Shown: positions 12,523-25,415 of the stretch, in pieces | How the letters are laid out: every line of letters begins with the position of its first letter | How positions within the stretch are numbered: the stretch's first letter is position 1 | Source of the DNA: Molossus alvarezi | Taxonomy: Eukaryota > Chordata > Mammalia > Chiroptera > Molossidae | Assembly: GCA_037176705.1 (NCBI GenBank) | Contig: CM073905.1 | Location: 30,164,986 to 30,228,985, forward strand | Direction: 5' to 3' | Length of the DNA: 64,000 bases | The notes under the pieces: model-generated | What the model was told of the DNA's origin: nothing | The model's database searches: none | What the model saw: only the letters and a program-made list of their open reading frames with translations | Program-made: the position numbers and the translations under genes

Positions 12523-12762
12523 TTCCCTGGTCGGTTTGGCTCAGCGGTTACAGCATTGGCCTGCGGATCAGAGTCCCGAGTTCAATTCCCACTAAGGGCA
12601 TGTACCTCGGTTGTGGTTCATCCCCAGCCCTGGTTGGGGTCGTGTGGGTGGCAACCAATCGATATGTCTCTCTCACATTAATGTTTCTCTCTCTCTCTCT
12701 TCCTCTCTCCCTTCCTCTCTATCTGAAGATAAATGCAAAAATGTCCTCGGGTGAGGATAAAT
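12523..12762 (+). mobile_element. Ves SINE, type A
   Basis: Intact head and a GTCCTCGGGTGAGGATAAAT tail, followed by a CA-rich microsatellite (12763-12833). Confidence 0.9.
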
Positions 12763-12833
12763 ACACACACACACACACATATGTATGCACACAAACACAC
12801 ACATACATACACACACACACACATTATGTATAA
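12763..12833. repeat. (CA)n/(TACA)n microsatellite at SINE tail
   Basis: Interrupted CA units growing out of the A-rich end of the adjacent SINE. Confidence 0.85.
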
Positions 12834-13369
12834 CATATAGAATGCCCATTTCTAACTACATACAGATTACTAGACTGGTAAGTCAGAAAGAAGTAGTAGA
12901 AAACAGATGAGATTTAATGGGAAGGTCACGAGTTTTAGAATCAGTCCTAATTGTGTTAGAGCCTAGTTCTGCCCCTTACCAGCTTGGCTACCTTGAATAA
13001 ATTATTAAAACTCTTTATTTAATAATACCTACTCCTAAAAGCTAAAAATAATAGAGCACCTAACCTATGCCAGGCTCTAAACCAGGCCATTTGCTTACTT
13101 TCGTTCAGTTAATTTACATAGCGTGCTCAGCACTGCCTGGACTATAGTAACTCCTCACCAAATAGCAGGCAGTGTTATCACCAGCACATCTGAATGGCAG
13201 TGGGGCACTGGACATCGCTCAGGAGAGCCTAGTGGGTATAACAGAGAAATGTGGGCTGGACACAGGATAATGAAGTGGGTTAGTAAAAGAGTTGAATGCA
13301 CCATGGAGAAAACATTGGATAATAAAGAGCCAAAACAGGCTTGAGTGACCATTTAGAACTGGGTCAGGA

Positions 13370-13585
13370 AACTTTTGTTCTATAAAGGAAGAAGAGTGAA
13401 TATTTTGGGCTGTTGGGGCCAGTCCCTGTCACAACTCCTCAACTCTGCCCTGTTAGTGTGAAAGCAATCGTGAACGACATGTAAACTTATGGGTGTGGCT
13501 GTGTCCCAATAAAGCTTTATTCACATGAGCGGGCAGCAGGCTGGATTTGGCCTGTGAGCCGCGGTTTGCTGACCCCTGGTGTAGA
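13370..13585 (+). mobile_element. hAT-type non-autonomous DNA transposon (MER class)
   Basis: The phrases GGTCAGGAAACTTTTGTTCT, CAATAAAGCTTTATTCACAT and GGTTTGCTGACCCCTGG match a widespread mammalian hAT-derived repeat with inverted ends (GTCAGCAAAC-like). The family name is not certain. Confidence 0.65.
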
Positions 13586-15454
13586 ATAAAAAGATGATGA
13601 CCTCAATGGGATCGAGTATGCTATTAAGTTCAACAAACCAATGGCACTAAGCACTGAAACCCTTGGAACAGAAACCAAAACTCAGAACAATCATGGCAGC
13701 CGAGTTAAAAACAAAGTCGCTCAAGTGATTTTAGGCCACAAAAGCCAAAATTCTACCCTAGTCTGTCCTGGATGGACCATGCCTAAGGCAGTTTGGGGTC
13801 ATATGACCTGAAGCATGCTGAACTGAGAATGGTGATGAAACACCCAAGCAGAGATGGCCTTATGTTTCAGGTGGTGTGTCCGCCACCCCACCACCCCTCC
13901 TATCAACTGTTGGTGGCTGCAAGGAGCAGTGTGTGGAAAGGTTTCTGAGACCTCACATCGGGGCCTACAGAATGAGTGCCGTGATTGATTAGTAATGTCT
14001 CCCATGGGTACAAGCGGAAAGAGTGGTGATGAGTGTGCCACACAATCACCATCTGAGACCACATCACATGAGGATGGATTGGTAGTAAGCAAATGGAATT
14101 TGTTACCCTCCCCAAAGTTGTATAACCCAAAGTATAATTACCTTCCAACTGGCAAGATAGTACTGTACTTTCTAAATATGCATCTGCTCTTGCTAATGGG
14201 CATGACATATCCAAAATAGGTCTTATTACAGTGGGCAGCAGGGTGCTGGGCTAGGACACCTCTGAATAATCTTCCCAGTCCTGCAGGAAAATCTTCCTTT
14301 TCAAGATGCCTCATTGTACTGTCACAGCTGTGCTCCAGGTAGGGGGCTTAGTCTTCCCAAAAGCTTTGCTTTGAAGACATCATGAATATTTAAACATACT
14401 TTAGGCTAAACATTTTTCATGCTTCTCAATCCACCCACAGTGCAAAGGTGAGTTTTGTTTGGCGAGAAGGCTCGTTTTTGAGACGCGGGTATGTGCACAT
14501 ATGTGCATAGAAACTCACAGGCATTGTGTTCTATACACACATTCAGGCCTTCTAGGTGCCTGTCTGTAAATCCTTCCTCTTAAATCTTGACACTCAGCTC
14601 TGAAGTCAAAGCCACGGACAGGCCTTCAGACACAAACCAGCAGCTCTGCCATAGGTAAGGATGTACGAATTATTTGGAAAGTACCTACTAACGTTCATAC
14701 TGTAGTTATTCAGACTGTGACCTTAGAACCACAGTGACTGTGAGAGAGCCAGTGTCCCCCTTCATTGTCTCGATGAGCAAGAGGCTGAATGGAGTCCCAG
14801 AAAGTCCCGGCGAGAGGTAGGGACAGGCAAGGCACACGGGCTTAAAGTGAGAGGGTTAGTAAAATGCACATACCTGTTCTTCTCTCTTCCATGAAATCCC
14901 ACTGAAACAACTATCAGAGTGTTAGTGTTTGTTTTGTGTTTTGTTTGTTTGTGTTGGGATTTAAACCCACCAGAATGGAGAAAATAGGTAAGGAAAAACG
15001 ACACTGGAGAACCTGAATGGAGAGGGAAAATCTACAACAAATTTCACGCCACTCTGAGAATCACAAACTAGCAGCACACAATCAGAAGTAACGGAGCTTC
15101 CAGAAATGAAGGTGACGGAGGACAGACTGGCTGAAATCCAGTTTAAGAAGCTGTCAGCTCCACAGATCGGCTTCCCTACTTCATGCAAGGCTGCCCAAAT
15201 CCCAACCTAGCAAAAGATGGGACATTTCTTCTCCAGAAAAGGCAAAGCAAAAGGTCTCTGAATTAAAGGACTCCACAATCAGATACTATTTTTTTAAAAA
15301 AAAGAGGGGATGAAAAAAGAAAATAACTCTTTAAAAAATTCCTTTTTAATGAAAGAACAAAAGTGAAACTCATCAGAAAGATTAGAAAATAAAGTTAAGG
15401 AAATCTTCCAGAAGAGAAAGTAAAAAGATAGAGAGAGGGAGGAAATAAAATTGC

Positions 15455-15972
15455 TGCATAACAAATTGTCCCAACAGCTCAACAAACATGCATCCTCTTA
15501 CCCAGTTTCTGAGGGTCAGGAATCTATAAGCAGCTTAGCTCCATGATTCTGGCTCAGTGTCTCCCATGAGGTTGCATGCAGGCAAGCTGTCAGCAGGGGC
15601 TGCAGTCTCCTCTGAAGGCTAAACTGGGGCTGGAGAATTTGCTTCCAAGGTGACGATGTTTATTGGCAGAAGCCTCGGTTGCTAGCTGGCTGTTGGCAGG
15701 AAGTCTCAGTTCCTCACCTGGGCCTCCCCACAGGACTCCTTCACAAGGTTGCTGGCTTCCTCCAAAGGAATTGATCGAAGAGAGAGAGCAAGACCAAGAC
15801 AGAAGCAATAATGTCTTGTATACCCCACTCTCAGCAGCAAATGTACCATTAGCTTTGCCGTGTGTTGTTGGTCAGAGACCAACCCTGGCCCAGTAGTGAG
15901 AGCAAAGTGCATTGAGTGTGACTGTCAGGAGACAAGGATCATTAGGGCCATCTTGGAGGCTAGCCACCACAG
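15455..15972 (+). mobile_element. ERVL-MaLR-like LTR
   Basis: GTTTCTGAGGGTCAGGAATC, GCAGGGGCTGCAGTCTCCTC and the end GGCCATCTTGGAGGCTAGCC match an old mammalian MaLR-type LTR as I remember it. A T/G-rich stretch follows at 15980. Confidence 0.55.
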
Positions 15973-16149
15973 CCATGAAATATGTGTGTGTGTTTGTGTG
16001 TATGTATATTTTAATTCTCAGGATGTAAAAGCAAACATATCCAGAACTGAAAAAAAAAAAACCACTAATTGCTTAGCATAGTGGGCCCACACCAAGGTCT
16101 ATCATCATGAACCTACAAAACACCAAGGATAGTACAAGCTCCCACAGAT

Positions 16150-17165
16150 GTTAAAGTCAGATGGCCAAAGATACACAAGTGGCCAAAGAGTCCATGAAAA
16201 GGGGCTCAACATCACTCTTTGTCAGGATAATGCAAATCAAACCGCAGTGAGAGATCCCCTAACAGCTGCTGGAATGACTACTATCAAAAAGACAAGGTAA
16301 GTGCTGGTGAGGATGGGGAGAAAAGTGTACCCATGGGCACTGTTGGAGGGAATGTAAGTTGGTATAGCCGCTATAAATAACAGTAGGGAGAAGCCTCAAA
16401 AAACTATATATATACACATATATATACGTATATATGTAGTTTTATAGTATATGTATATATGTGTATATATAATATGTGTGTGCGTGTGTGTGCGTGTGTG
16501 TCCACTTCTGGATAGATATCCAAAGGAGATTAAATCACCATCTCAAAGAAGTATCTGCATCCCCCTATTCATAGCAGCATTATTCACAATAGCCAAGACA
16601 TGGGAACAACCCAAGTATCCACTGATGGATGAATGGATTAAAAATATATATGGTACATATATATACAGTGGAACATTATTCAGCCACCAAAAAAAGAACA
16701 AAATACCACTATTTGCAACAATATGACTGAACCTTAAGGGCATTAGGCTAAGATAGAGAAAGACAAATACTACATGATCTCACTTACATATGGAATCTTA
16801 AAAAAAAATGAACTCATGGAAACAAAATGCAGATTAGTGGTTACCAGGGGCAGAGGAATGGGGGAAATGGGTAAAGGTGGTCAGAGTATAAACTTCCAGT
16901 TCTAAGATAAATAATTGCAGGGGGCGTAATGAGCAGCACGGTGACTAGAGTTAACAATACTACAGCATATACTATAAAGCTGCTAAGAGAGATCTTAAAC
17001 GTTCTCACAACACATGCAAAATGGTAACTGTTGAGGTGATGCATGTTAACTAACCTTATTGTGGTAATCACTTTGCAATACATACATATATCGAAAATCA
17101 TGTACACCTTAAACCTATGCGATACTATATGTCAATTATATCTCAATAAAGCCAGGGAAAAACTT
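16150..17165 (+). mobile_element. L1 3' end (ORF2 C-terminus and 3'UTR)
   Basis: Sense-oriented L1: GCAGCATTATTCACAATAGC, then GGAACATTATTCAGCCACC, then ACTACATGATCTCACTTACA. It ends at AATAAAGCC. An expanded (TA)n/(TG)n tract (16400-16502) interrupts it. Frames are broken, so it is a dead copy. Confidence 0.9.
16400..16502. repeat. (TA)n and (TG)n microsatellite inside L1
   Basis: TATATA tract turning into GTGTGTGC units. Confidence 0.9.
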
Positions 17166-17345
17166 TTTAAGTCAGAACAAAAAATCAATCATCAGAATGG
17201 CTTCAGACTTCTCAAGGGCAACATTGGAAGCTAGAAAGCTATACACAGTGCCTTCAAAATGCTGAAGGAAGATTGTTTCCAAGCTAGAATTAAACCCACC
17301 GTAATGGAGAGCACTGGAGAAGAAACAACCAAATTTTAAAAGCTG
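17166..17345. mobile_element. LINE-like repeat piece
   Basis: ATGGCTTCAGACTTCTCAAG and GGCAACATTGGAAGCTAGAA with GATTGTTTCCAAGCTAGAAT resemble an old interspersed repeat, probably LINE-derived. Family not assigned. Confidence 0.4.
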
Positions 17346-18844
17346 GGAAGTAAATTAAAAAAAAACAGCAGCAAAAAAACGAATCTTAAAACGGACAGTG
17401 GAGGAAGCTTAGGATAATGAATTAGCAACACGAGAAACCTCTAGATATGGAGGTGAAGGACAAGAGGGGCTTGGTTGAAACATACTTTAAGGGCTAAGCA
17501 CTGAGTAAATCTTTTCAATTCTGGAAATGTATGGACCTAAATTCTGGGAATTTAAAGATGTAGCTATACCAGCCAAACTCTCAATGAAATAAGGGAACAG
17601 AATGAAAGCATTTTCAATCCTGCCTGGTCAGTTACTGTAAGATGTTTTCCCGAAATGGGGGAGTGAAGTAGAGAAACAGGAAGACAAGAGAAACAACAAA
17701 TGATCCAAACCCAAGGAGGGGTAAAGGGGAGCTCCAGTATGGTGGTGAAGGGAGACCCCAGAGGGACAGCTGTGTGCCAGGCTGGGGTGTGGGGGTATGG
17801 GGGGCAGCAATCAGTCCACAGTGGAACGGTTCAGAGGTCCCCAGGGAGGAGACTTTCTCGGGGTGCTGAAATCAATGGAATGCCTGGTGCATCTGAATAT
17901 CTTTGGGGGGATTTAGACATTTGGTGAAGAGTTTGAGGTTGAATTCCTAATAAGTACACAGAAAATCAAGCAAACAACCAAAATGAGAGAAAATACAAGA
18001 TCATTATTAACTCCCGGGGGAATGCTGTCAAGGAAAGAAACAGCCATCATAGTTTACAACGTGGCTCAGCTGTGACTAGTGTTTATATAGTCATAATAAT
18101 GTAAACAGTCAATACTGACCTAATCAAAACCAAGAAATAACGACGGTGGGGCTGACTTCCACAGTGGGGGTTTCAGAGAGATGCCTAAGACTGGACTATC
18201 TAGCACTAGCAATAAGTAGCTAGAGATAGAAGTTCAATGCCAAAATGACCAGCTACAAGAGGTGGAATGGTTGCCTCTGGGAGGGAAAATGAGGGAGAAA
18301 GCAGGGGGCTACTATATTTTGTGGTCAACTTTGTAGAACCCTTTGACTTTCTAAATTGCACATGTATGACTTTGATCTTAGAGATGAACATGCTACAATG
18401 AGAAATGAAGAGGCAATAGTCAACCATGCATTCATTCGACAAGCATTTAGTGTGTTATAGTATTACCAGTCCATGGGGGGTTGGGGGTGGGGCAGACCCA
18501 CTCCCTGTCCTCTCTGATAATCAGTTCAGTGGATTTCCAACACAGCTGGGGGTGGGGGGCAATTCAAACTCTTCTCTAGTGAGGCATTAGCAAAGACAGC
18601 TGCTTGGACATCTGCCTGTCTTAAATTTCAAGGTTTATAGCTAGTGGCTTCTGTTGGCTTGCCCTGGGCAGGGGTAGCCTTGGAACATTGCTATGGGCTT
18701 AGCCTCAAGGCATGATGGGACCTGAGCAGGTGGGACTGGCAACTCCTGAAATAACAATAGCCTATAACGTGGGTAGCCTGTGGTTTTCTAAAGCGCCAAT
18801 GTGACCTAAGGTTTGTTTCCAGCATGAGGGTCATTGTTCTGGCT

Positions 18845-19030
18845 GCTTTGCTTTCATGACCCCATTTAATCCTCACAATAAACTTCTTAGTAGTTGTTAT
18901 TATTATCCCCACTTTCTAGATGAGAAAAATGGAGCCCAGAGAGGTTTCATGACTTGCTTAAGGTCACACAGCTTGGAAGCTGCAGAATTTAAATTCAAAC
19001 CCAAGTCTCAAATCCATGCCCTTCAGCCTC
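18845..19030 (-). mobile_element. MIR SINE, antisense
   Basis: CATTTAATCCTCACAATAAA, TTATTATCCCCACTTTCTAG and AAGGTCACACAGCTTGGAAG are reverse-strand MIR landmarks. Confidence 0.8.
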
Positions 19031-19059
19031 AAGACCGGAATTCTCGAGCATTGGATTGA

Positions 19060-19430
19060 TAGTTGCAAGACCTAGATACTAGCTCTTGCTCCGCCAATAA
19101 CCAGCTGTGATTAATGGCAAGTCCCTCCCTCCTCAGTGTCTGTTTCATACGTGAAAAATGGAGAGGGTTGGCTCAGCTGACGACTAAGCATCCTTTATAC
19201 TTTGGCAGTCTCTGTTAGGCTGGGAGAAGCCAGCAAGAAAAGCAAATGTGTGAAGATGGTGCAGAGATGAATGCTCTTTCCTCCTCCGAGCATCAATTTC
19301 CTCACCTGGGAAATGGGAATCATTCAAACACACACATGCAAGGTTGCTGAGTGGAAGATAATGTATGAAAAGTACTTAGCACTCGCCCAGGCACCTAGTA
19401 TGTGCTCAATAAACATCAGCCCTTATTCAT
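19060..19430 (+). mobile_element. MIR SINE pieces
   Basis: Two blocks: CAGCTGTGATTAATGGCAAG (19105) and CACCTGGGAAATGGGAATCA (19302), then CACCTAGTATGTGCTCAATA (19392). Confidence 0.65.
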
Positions 19431-19994
19431 TCCTATTATGAATATGCTTAGAGCCCCACCATACGCAGATTCCTGAAAGCTTCCACTTCTGATAAGGTCC
19501 AAACACCATGTTTGCAGGAAGAATGATCAAAGCAGAAGAAAGGGAGTCGAACAAAATTACTAACAGGAATGTGTGCTGTTGCCCTTTATTGGTTTTACAT
19601 ACGAGTTAGTTTCCGAATACTTTCAGGAGCATGTAAGTGTGAAATTGGAAAGCGTCACTGCAGGTCTGCCAGAAGCCACCACACTGGTGATATAAAAGGG
19701 GGAGGCAGGGGGAACGGGGTGGGTCAGGGGAAGGGAGAAGAAAGGAGAAAGGAAAGGAAGGTGAGCCCGAGGTGTGCAAGGACAATAGCCAGCGGGCTGG
19801 GGAACAAACTGATTTTAAAGTTCAAGCTCATTCACCCAGATTCATTGTTGAACACACGCTCTCATTTGACTTTTCAAACATGCCCTCCATGCTCCCGCCT
19901 CTGCGCTTCCCGTGTGTGAAATTCCCATTCCTAGCCAAGGATGCTGCTCAAGGCCAAGCTTGAATTTTATTTTCTTTGAGAAATCGTAAAGCAT

Positions 19995-20205
19995 TCATGG
20001 TTAATACGAATACAGACTTCAGGTCAGCCAAGACCTGCTTGGGTGAACTTGAGGCAAGTTTCTTAACCTCTCTAAACCTCCGTTTCCTAGTCTATAAAAT
20101 GCAGATGTGTGCTCACAACCTTCAGGGTTTCAATAAATAATAAATGTGATCGCGCATGAGCAGTGCGTCACCATCTGCTCCATAAATGTCAGTTGCTGTT
20201 ATTCT
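19995..20205 (+). mobile_element. MIR SINE
   Basis: CTTGAGGCAAGTTTCTTAAC, TAGTCTATAAAATGCAGATG and TCCATAAATGTCAGTTGCTG. Confidence 0.75.
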
Positions 20206-20569
20206 CTCTCTTACCCACATTCCAGTCCCATTGTCTCCACGCCTCGAGTGTAGCTCCTCTGACACTGAACTAGAATTACTAGCAACCCTGAATGCCCGTT
20301 CCCGCTGTCCCAGAGGAAAGAAACCATGCTTTTACTCATCTCTGAGTCCTCAGAAAGAGCCTAGGACACAACCTTACAAGCAATAGGTGCTCAATAAATG
20401 TCGTTTGAACGGAATGCAATGACTATAACATTCGCAAGAAAAAACATCCCCAACAACTGGCCACAGGTGAGCAGATGATCACGGCAAGTTTCCTGTCTTG
20501 TTTGGAAGAGAGTGAAGCTCTCCAGACCCATTCTATGGTGGGGAGGGGATCCCTCTGCATCAATTATAA

Positions 20570-20890
20570 TGAAAACAGCTGACATGTACTGAGGACTTAC
20601 TATGTTCCAAACACTACTTCTAAGTGCTTTCTCCATAATAAGTGAAATCCTGAAAGGAATTCCATGGAAAGGGGGACATTCTCAACCCTACTTTACAGAG
20701 GAAGAAGCTGAGTAGGGTGACCGACTGTGCCAGTCTGAGGGGGGTCCAAGGAAACGAGACTTTCAGTGCTAAAACTGGAAACGTCAAACATCCTAGCACA
20801 CCGGGATGAGTGTACCCTACTGCTGAGGCGCACAGATGTTAAGTAAATGTCCCAAGGTTAGTAAGTGGCAGAACCAGAATTATGAACTCA
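20570..20890 (-). mobile_element. MIR SINE, antisense, interrupted by a MITE
   Basis: The 5' block (GACATGTACTGAGGACTTAC) and 3' block (AAGTAAATGTCCCAAGGTTA) are halves of one MIR, separated by the inverted-repeat element at 20713-20820. Confidence 0.75.
20713..20820. mobile_element. short DNA transposon (MITE-like) with GTAGGGT ends
   Basis: Begins GTAGGGTGACC and ends GTACCCTAC. The interior phrase TTTCAGTGCTAAAACTGG resembles a known mammalian MITE. CTGAG is repeated at both borders, as expected for a target duplication. Confidence 0.65.
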
Positions 20891-21494
20891 GGACCCCGAT
20901 CGCCTGTACTGTGGGCACAGACAGAGGCAAAGATGAACCCACTGAGACAACAAATTAGCCAGGTTAGATAGTGGGCTGTCCACCATACTTCCCAGCACCG
21001 AGTCTAACACTAGTTTGTTACTCAAACAACTGTACCGACTGCGTTCTAGCCCTGCACGGCCTGTACCTAAAAACAAGACCTTGGGCAAGTCATTTAATAT
21101 CTCTGGGCTTCACCTGTTTTCATCTTCAAAACAAGGGGTCAAATTAAGTCGGGGATGGCAAATAAATGGGTTCCCCTGCCCATGGCAGACAATGAACTTT
21201 AAGCTACTCCTTCCCACTCTATCTGAACTTGGACCTCGGAATCTCTCAACACTGCACGTCGGGCAATCCACACCCGTTTGTAGGAGTTTATGCTTAAGCA
21301 TGATCTCCTAAGCTAGAGCTTTGCCTTCATAGTCTGTTGACAATAAACTAGGTTCCTGAAATGGTCCTAGTCCCCGGATTTGGCACTCAGACTAACATCC
21401 AAGGGCCAGAAGCAGACAGATAGCAGCAGCAATGGAAGGGACAGTCTCTAAAGACTGGGCACTCCTTGTGTGACGTCCTGTGCGACGTGTACCT

Positions 21495-21885
21495 CACAGG
21501 ACAGCACAGTGACTGAACGCAGGGACTCTGGAGACCACTTAAGACTCAGAATCCCGGCTTGCCACCTACTAGCTGTGTGACTTTGGGCAAGTTATGTAAC
21601 CTCTGTTTCTCCATTTCCTTAACTACAAAACGAGGGTGATCACAGCACCTACCTGGTGGGATTATTATGAGGGTAAGTATATAGCATGTGCACGCATGTA
21701 TGTGTAGAACTCTTAGCACATCATGCTACATATATGTGCCATTACTAGAATTCTCAAAACCACTCTCTGAGGTAGATACAGTTATCTATCAGATGAAGAC
21801 ACTGCGGTTCAGAGAGATTAAGTTGCCCAAGGTTACCCAACTAGTGAAGCAGTAAAACCACAGTCAAATGTTAATTCCAAAGCTT
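21495..21885. mobile_element. two MIR SINEs in opposite orientation
   Basis: Plus-strand MIR at 21500-21690 (TAGCTGTGTGACTTTGGGCA). Minus-strand MIR at about 21700-21885 (AGTTGCCCAAGGTTACCCAA). Confidence 0.75.
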
Positions 21886-23434
21886 TTGCCTTGCCCCAGT
21901 GCGTCCCAGGAAACACTCAAATACTTAGAAGAACCGATGCTGAAATGAGTGACTCTTGATTACACGCAGGGGCCCGCCGACCGGGGCTGCTGTCCTCAGG
22001 ACCTGCTTGTTCCCCACTGGCACTGGTCTCCTAGCTGAATCTGGACTGTCACCTGCTCGAACCCCTTGCCCATCCGCACCATCGGCACAGAGAGAGACTA
22101 TGTGGCAGATTTGAACATCAGCCTACGGAAAACCAGAACGCACTGCTGAGTCTCCACTTTTGAGACGTGGGAGAGAAACTTTAAGATTCTGATTATTGAT
22201 CTTTCCCCATCAGCAAAGTGGATTTTGTTATTTTCTAGATCTGCATCTGTCAGGGAATCGAGCAAACGCAGATTAGAGAAAATGGGTAATGGGACTGAGT
22301 CCCTAGGTATCTGTATCTTATCTACCTTACTCCTCTAGGAATTCTCCTAAACATACTGCATAGACCTTTTTGTCTTAATAATCAGTTATTCACAAAAACA
22401 TCTATGTTTGCTAAGAATAAAGTTTCTAGCTAATGCGTTTCTCTCCATGCTATTATGTCCAGAGAGAGTGAGCGGGTGCCCATGTTTCTAGTTCATGCCA
22501 TCTAGGGCCTTATTTTTAAAAGCAGGAAAAGAGCTTACAGTTTTACCAAAGGTGATGCTTGGGCTATTTCACCTCTAGTGGAAGAGACCAGAATTGTTCT
22601 ACTCCTGCCTCTGCAGAAGATGCCGGCTGCAGGTTGGGGCTGAAGCAGGTGACACAGGACTGGCATGTGCTTTTCAGTGACACGACATGAAAAGGTCCAC
22701 TGACATACAAAGAGCAGCAAGACACAGGACGTCCAACTCTCCGGCTACATTGTTAGAAACCAGTGCAATGGCTCCTACCCCTCCTTCATAGATGGTAAGG
22801 GAGAAAGTGATCCGGAAAATACGGACACATTTCCTCCAAAGGTTCTCCTGTAGCTTATTAGTGAAAGTAGGCTTCATGAAAACCAAGTACTCTTTACATC
22901 TCCACAGTTCCTTCTTAGAACTGTTAGACACCTGCCTTTTCAAAGGAAAGCAACTTCTTGGCCAATAACTGACTTTCAACTCCATGCCAAGGGAGAATCT
23001 CACAGCTGTCCAGCCGGAGAAAGGGTCCCAGCAAATAATAGTTTTACCTCTAAAATTTGCTCTGTATGTGTGTATAAGGGGTGAGAGCACATAAAAACAA
23101 ACTCCCAGAGAAGCGCTGAAGGGAGAAGGTGAAAATGTTAAATGTACGTTTAACATAAAGCGTCTGGGGAAGGGACTAGAGAGGGTTCGGGAAGCTGGCT
23201 TAGAATCTGAACGCTCCGGACTCGGCCACTTGGTGTGTTTAACTTGAAGAAGTCACTGAACCATCTTCTGTGACTGAGTCTGTTGCCTTCTCTGAAAACG
23301 TGATGACAACAGTGCGTTGTCTCTAGAACCATTACGGGGTTTAGATGACATCATGTAAGTGAAGGGCAGGACGCCTGGAGCCGGCACCATCATCAGCCAA
23401 TGGCCTTTCTTTGCGCCCCATTTTGCAGTTAGGA

Positions 23435-23640
23435 CTATCTGACAGCTGACGCTTACTGAGCACGTACGATGACCAGGCCCAGTGCTGAGCTCTGGGCTTC
23501 TTAGGAGAATTAAGTCTCAGGTCGATTAGATTAAGTCAGCCTTAATTTTGGGAGTATTAGTACATTTCAGATTATTGTGAAGATTGAGAAAATGCCTCCT
23601 ATATGTTAGTAGTGCCTAATGTATACAAAGTACTCAACAA
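23435..23640 (-). mobile_element. MIR-like fragment
   Basis: CAGCTGACGCTTACTGAGCA and GGCCCAGTGCTGAGCTCTGG resemble the start of an antisense MIR. The 3' part is unclear. Confidence 0.5.
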
Positions 23641-23651
23641 AAGACAGATAC

Positions 23652-23893
23652 TGCCTTGGCCCGTTTGTCTCAGCCGTTAGAGCGTCGGCCCGCAGACCAG
23701 AGAGTCCTGGGTTCGGTTCCCACTAAGGGCACGTACCTTGGTTGCAGTTTGTCCCCGGCCACGGGGGGGGGGGGGGGTGTCATGTGGGTGGTGACCAGTC
23801 GATGTTTTTCTCTCTCTCTCTCTTCCCTCTCTCCCTCCCGCTCTATCTGAAGATAAATGCAAAAATGTCCTCGGGTGAGGATTAAAAAAAAAA
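23652..23893 (+). mobile_element. Ves SINE, type A
   Basis: Complete, with a run of about 14 G at 23763-23776 and the tail GTCCTCGGGTGAGGATTAAA. Confidence 0.9.
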
Positions 23894-24296
23894 AAACAGA
23901 CAGACACTAATGTCTAGGGCAAGCCCCATTTGCATTGATAACCAACAGGAGGGTGAGGACTGACCTGCGTGTTTTCTCCCCCTTCTAGCCACATCTTTGG
24001 CCAACAGCTCTCACAGCCTGTAGCCTACACCGGGTGCTTGGCTCTTCAGGAACTATGGCAAGGACCCCGCAGCTGAAGAGCTTGAAGGTTCTGGTGATGA
24101 AACTAGAGAAAACTAGTCAGACTAGCAGTTACCCTGGCAAGGTGAAGTAACCCAACGGAAGCTGAGAATGCTATTTCTTGATCTAGATGCTGGTTACATA
24201 GATGCGTCCACTTTGACAAAACTCCACAACTTCTGCAATTAAGAACTGTGCACTTTTCTGTATGAAAGTTATGTTACAATAAAACATTTTATTTTT

Positions 24297-24547
24297 TATT
24301 TTTTCATCCTCACCTGAGGACATTTTTCCATTTTTTGTACAGATAGAGTAGGAGGGAGAGAGAGGAAGAGAGAGAGAGAGAGACACACCGACGTGAAAGG
24401 GACACATCGAGTAGCTGCCACCCGCACGACCAACCAGGGCCGGGGACAAACTGCAACCAAGATACGTGCCCTTAGCGGGAACCGAACCCGGGTCTCTCCG
24501 GACCGCAGGCCGACGCTCTAACCGCTGAACCAAACTGGCCAGGGCTA
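24297..24547 (-). mobile_element. Ves SINE, type A (left arm of head-to-head pair)
   Basis: Minus-strand copy, head at 24546, tail hairpin visible at 24304-24320. Confidence 0.92.
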
Positions 24548-24563
24548 TTTAAAATGTTTTATT

Positions 24564-24800
24564 GGCCCTGGCCGGTTTGGCTCAGCGGTTAGAGCGTCGG
24601 CCTGCGGTCCGGAGAGACCCGGGTTCGGTTCCCACTAAGGGCACGTATCTTGGTTGCAGTTTGTCCCCAGCCCTCATTGGGTCGTGTGAGTGGCGACCAC
24701 TCGATGTGTCCCTTTCATGTCGGTGTTTCTCTCTCTCTCTCTCCCTCCCACTCTATCTGAACAAAATATCAAAAAATGTCCTCAGGTGAGGATAAAAAAC
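24564..24800 (+). mobile_element. Ves SINE, type A (right arm of head-to-head pair)
   Basis: Plus-strand copy starting about 16 bp after its inverted neighbour. Confidence 0.92.
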
Positions 24801-25167
24801 AAAACAAAAACATTTTAAGTAGTGACTGCCCCGCTCCTTTATTCAAAGGGTGAGAGCAGCCCTTCCCACTGGCTGTGCCACAACAGGGTCACGTGCACAG
24901 CAGGTCAGTCACCCGGGCCAGCAAGCAGCCTCATCAGTTCACCCCACGGGAGCTACAGAAATACTCGAGTTTGGGGGTAAGTTTGGGAGATATTGCTCTA
25001 GAGTACCATTCGAACATCACCCTCCTCAATCACACACGCTTACCTCGAGGTCCTCCTGTGTTATGTGCCGTGGAGTTGGCCAGATTCCTGGTGACCCTAT
25101 GAATGAGTGATATGCACAAGGTCCTGTCCTCAGCAGCCTGGCTCAGCTCCTGCAGACTCAAAACTAT

Positions 25168-25415
25168 ATTCTTTTTTTTTTTCCCTCACCCGAGGACATT
25201 TTTCCATGTTTTGTTCAGATAGAGAGGGAGGGAGAGAAGAAGGGAGAGAGAGAAACATCGACGTGAAAGAGACACACAGAGTGGCCACCTCGTGCACAAC
25301 CCAACCAGGGCCGGGGACAAACTGCAACGGAGGTACGTGCCCTTAGCGGGAACCGAACCCGGGTCTCTGGACCACAGGCCGATGCTCTAACCGCTGAGCA
25401 AAACCAGCCAGGGCT
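25168..25415 (-). mobile_element. Ves SINE, type A
   Basis: Full copy, tail near 25180 and head near 25414. Confidence 0.92.

Noticed and set aside
22674..23156. 160-codon open frame on the minus strand
   Set aside because: No recognisable domain, no splice or promoter context, and composition like the surrounding DNA. Long frames of this size arise by chance in 64 kb.
24564..24660. tRNA genes suggested by box A/box B motifs in many places
   Set aside because: The motifs belong to tRNA-derived SINE heads. The cloverleaf is not intact and each head continues into a SINE body.
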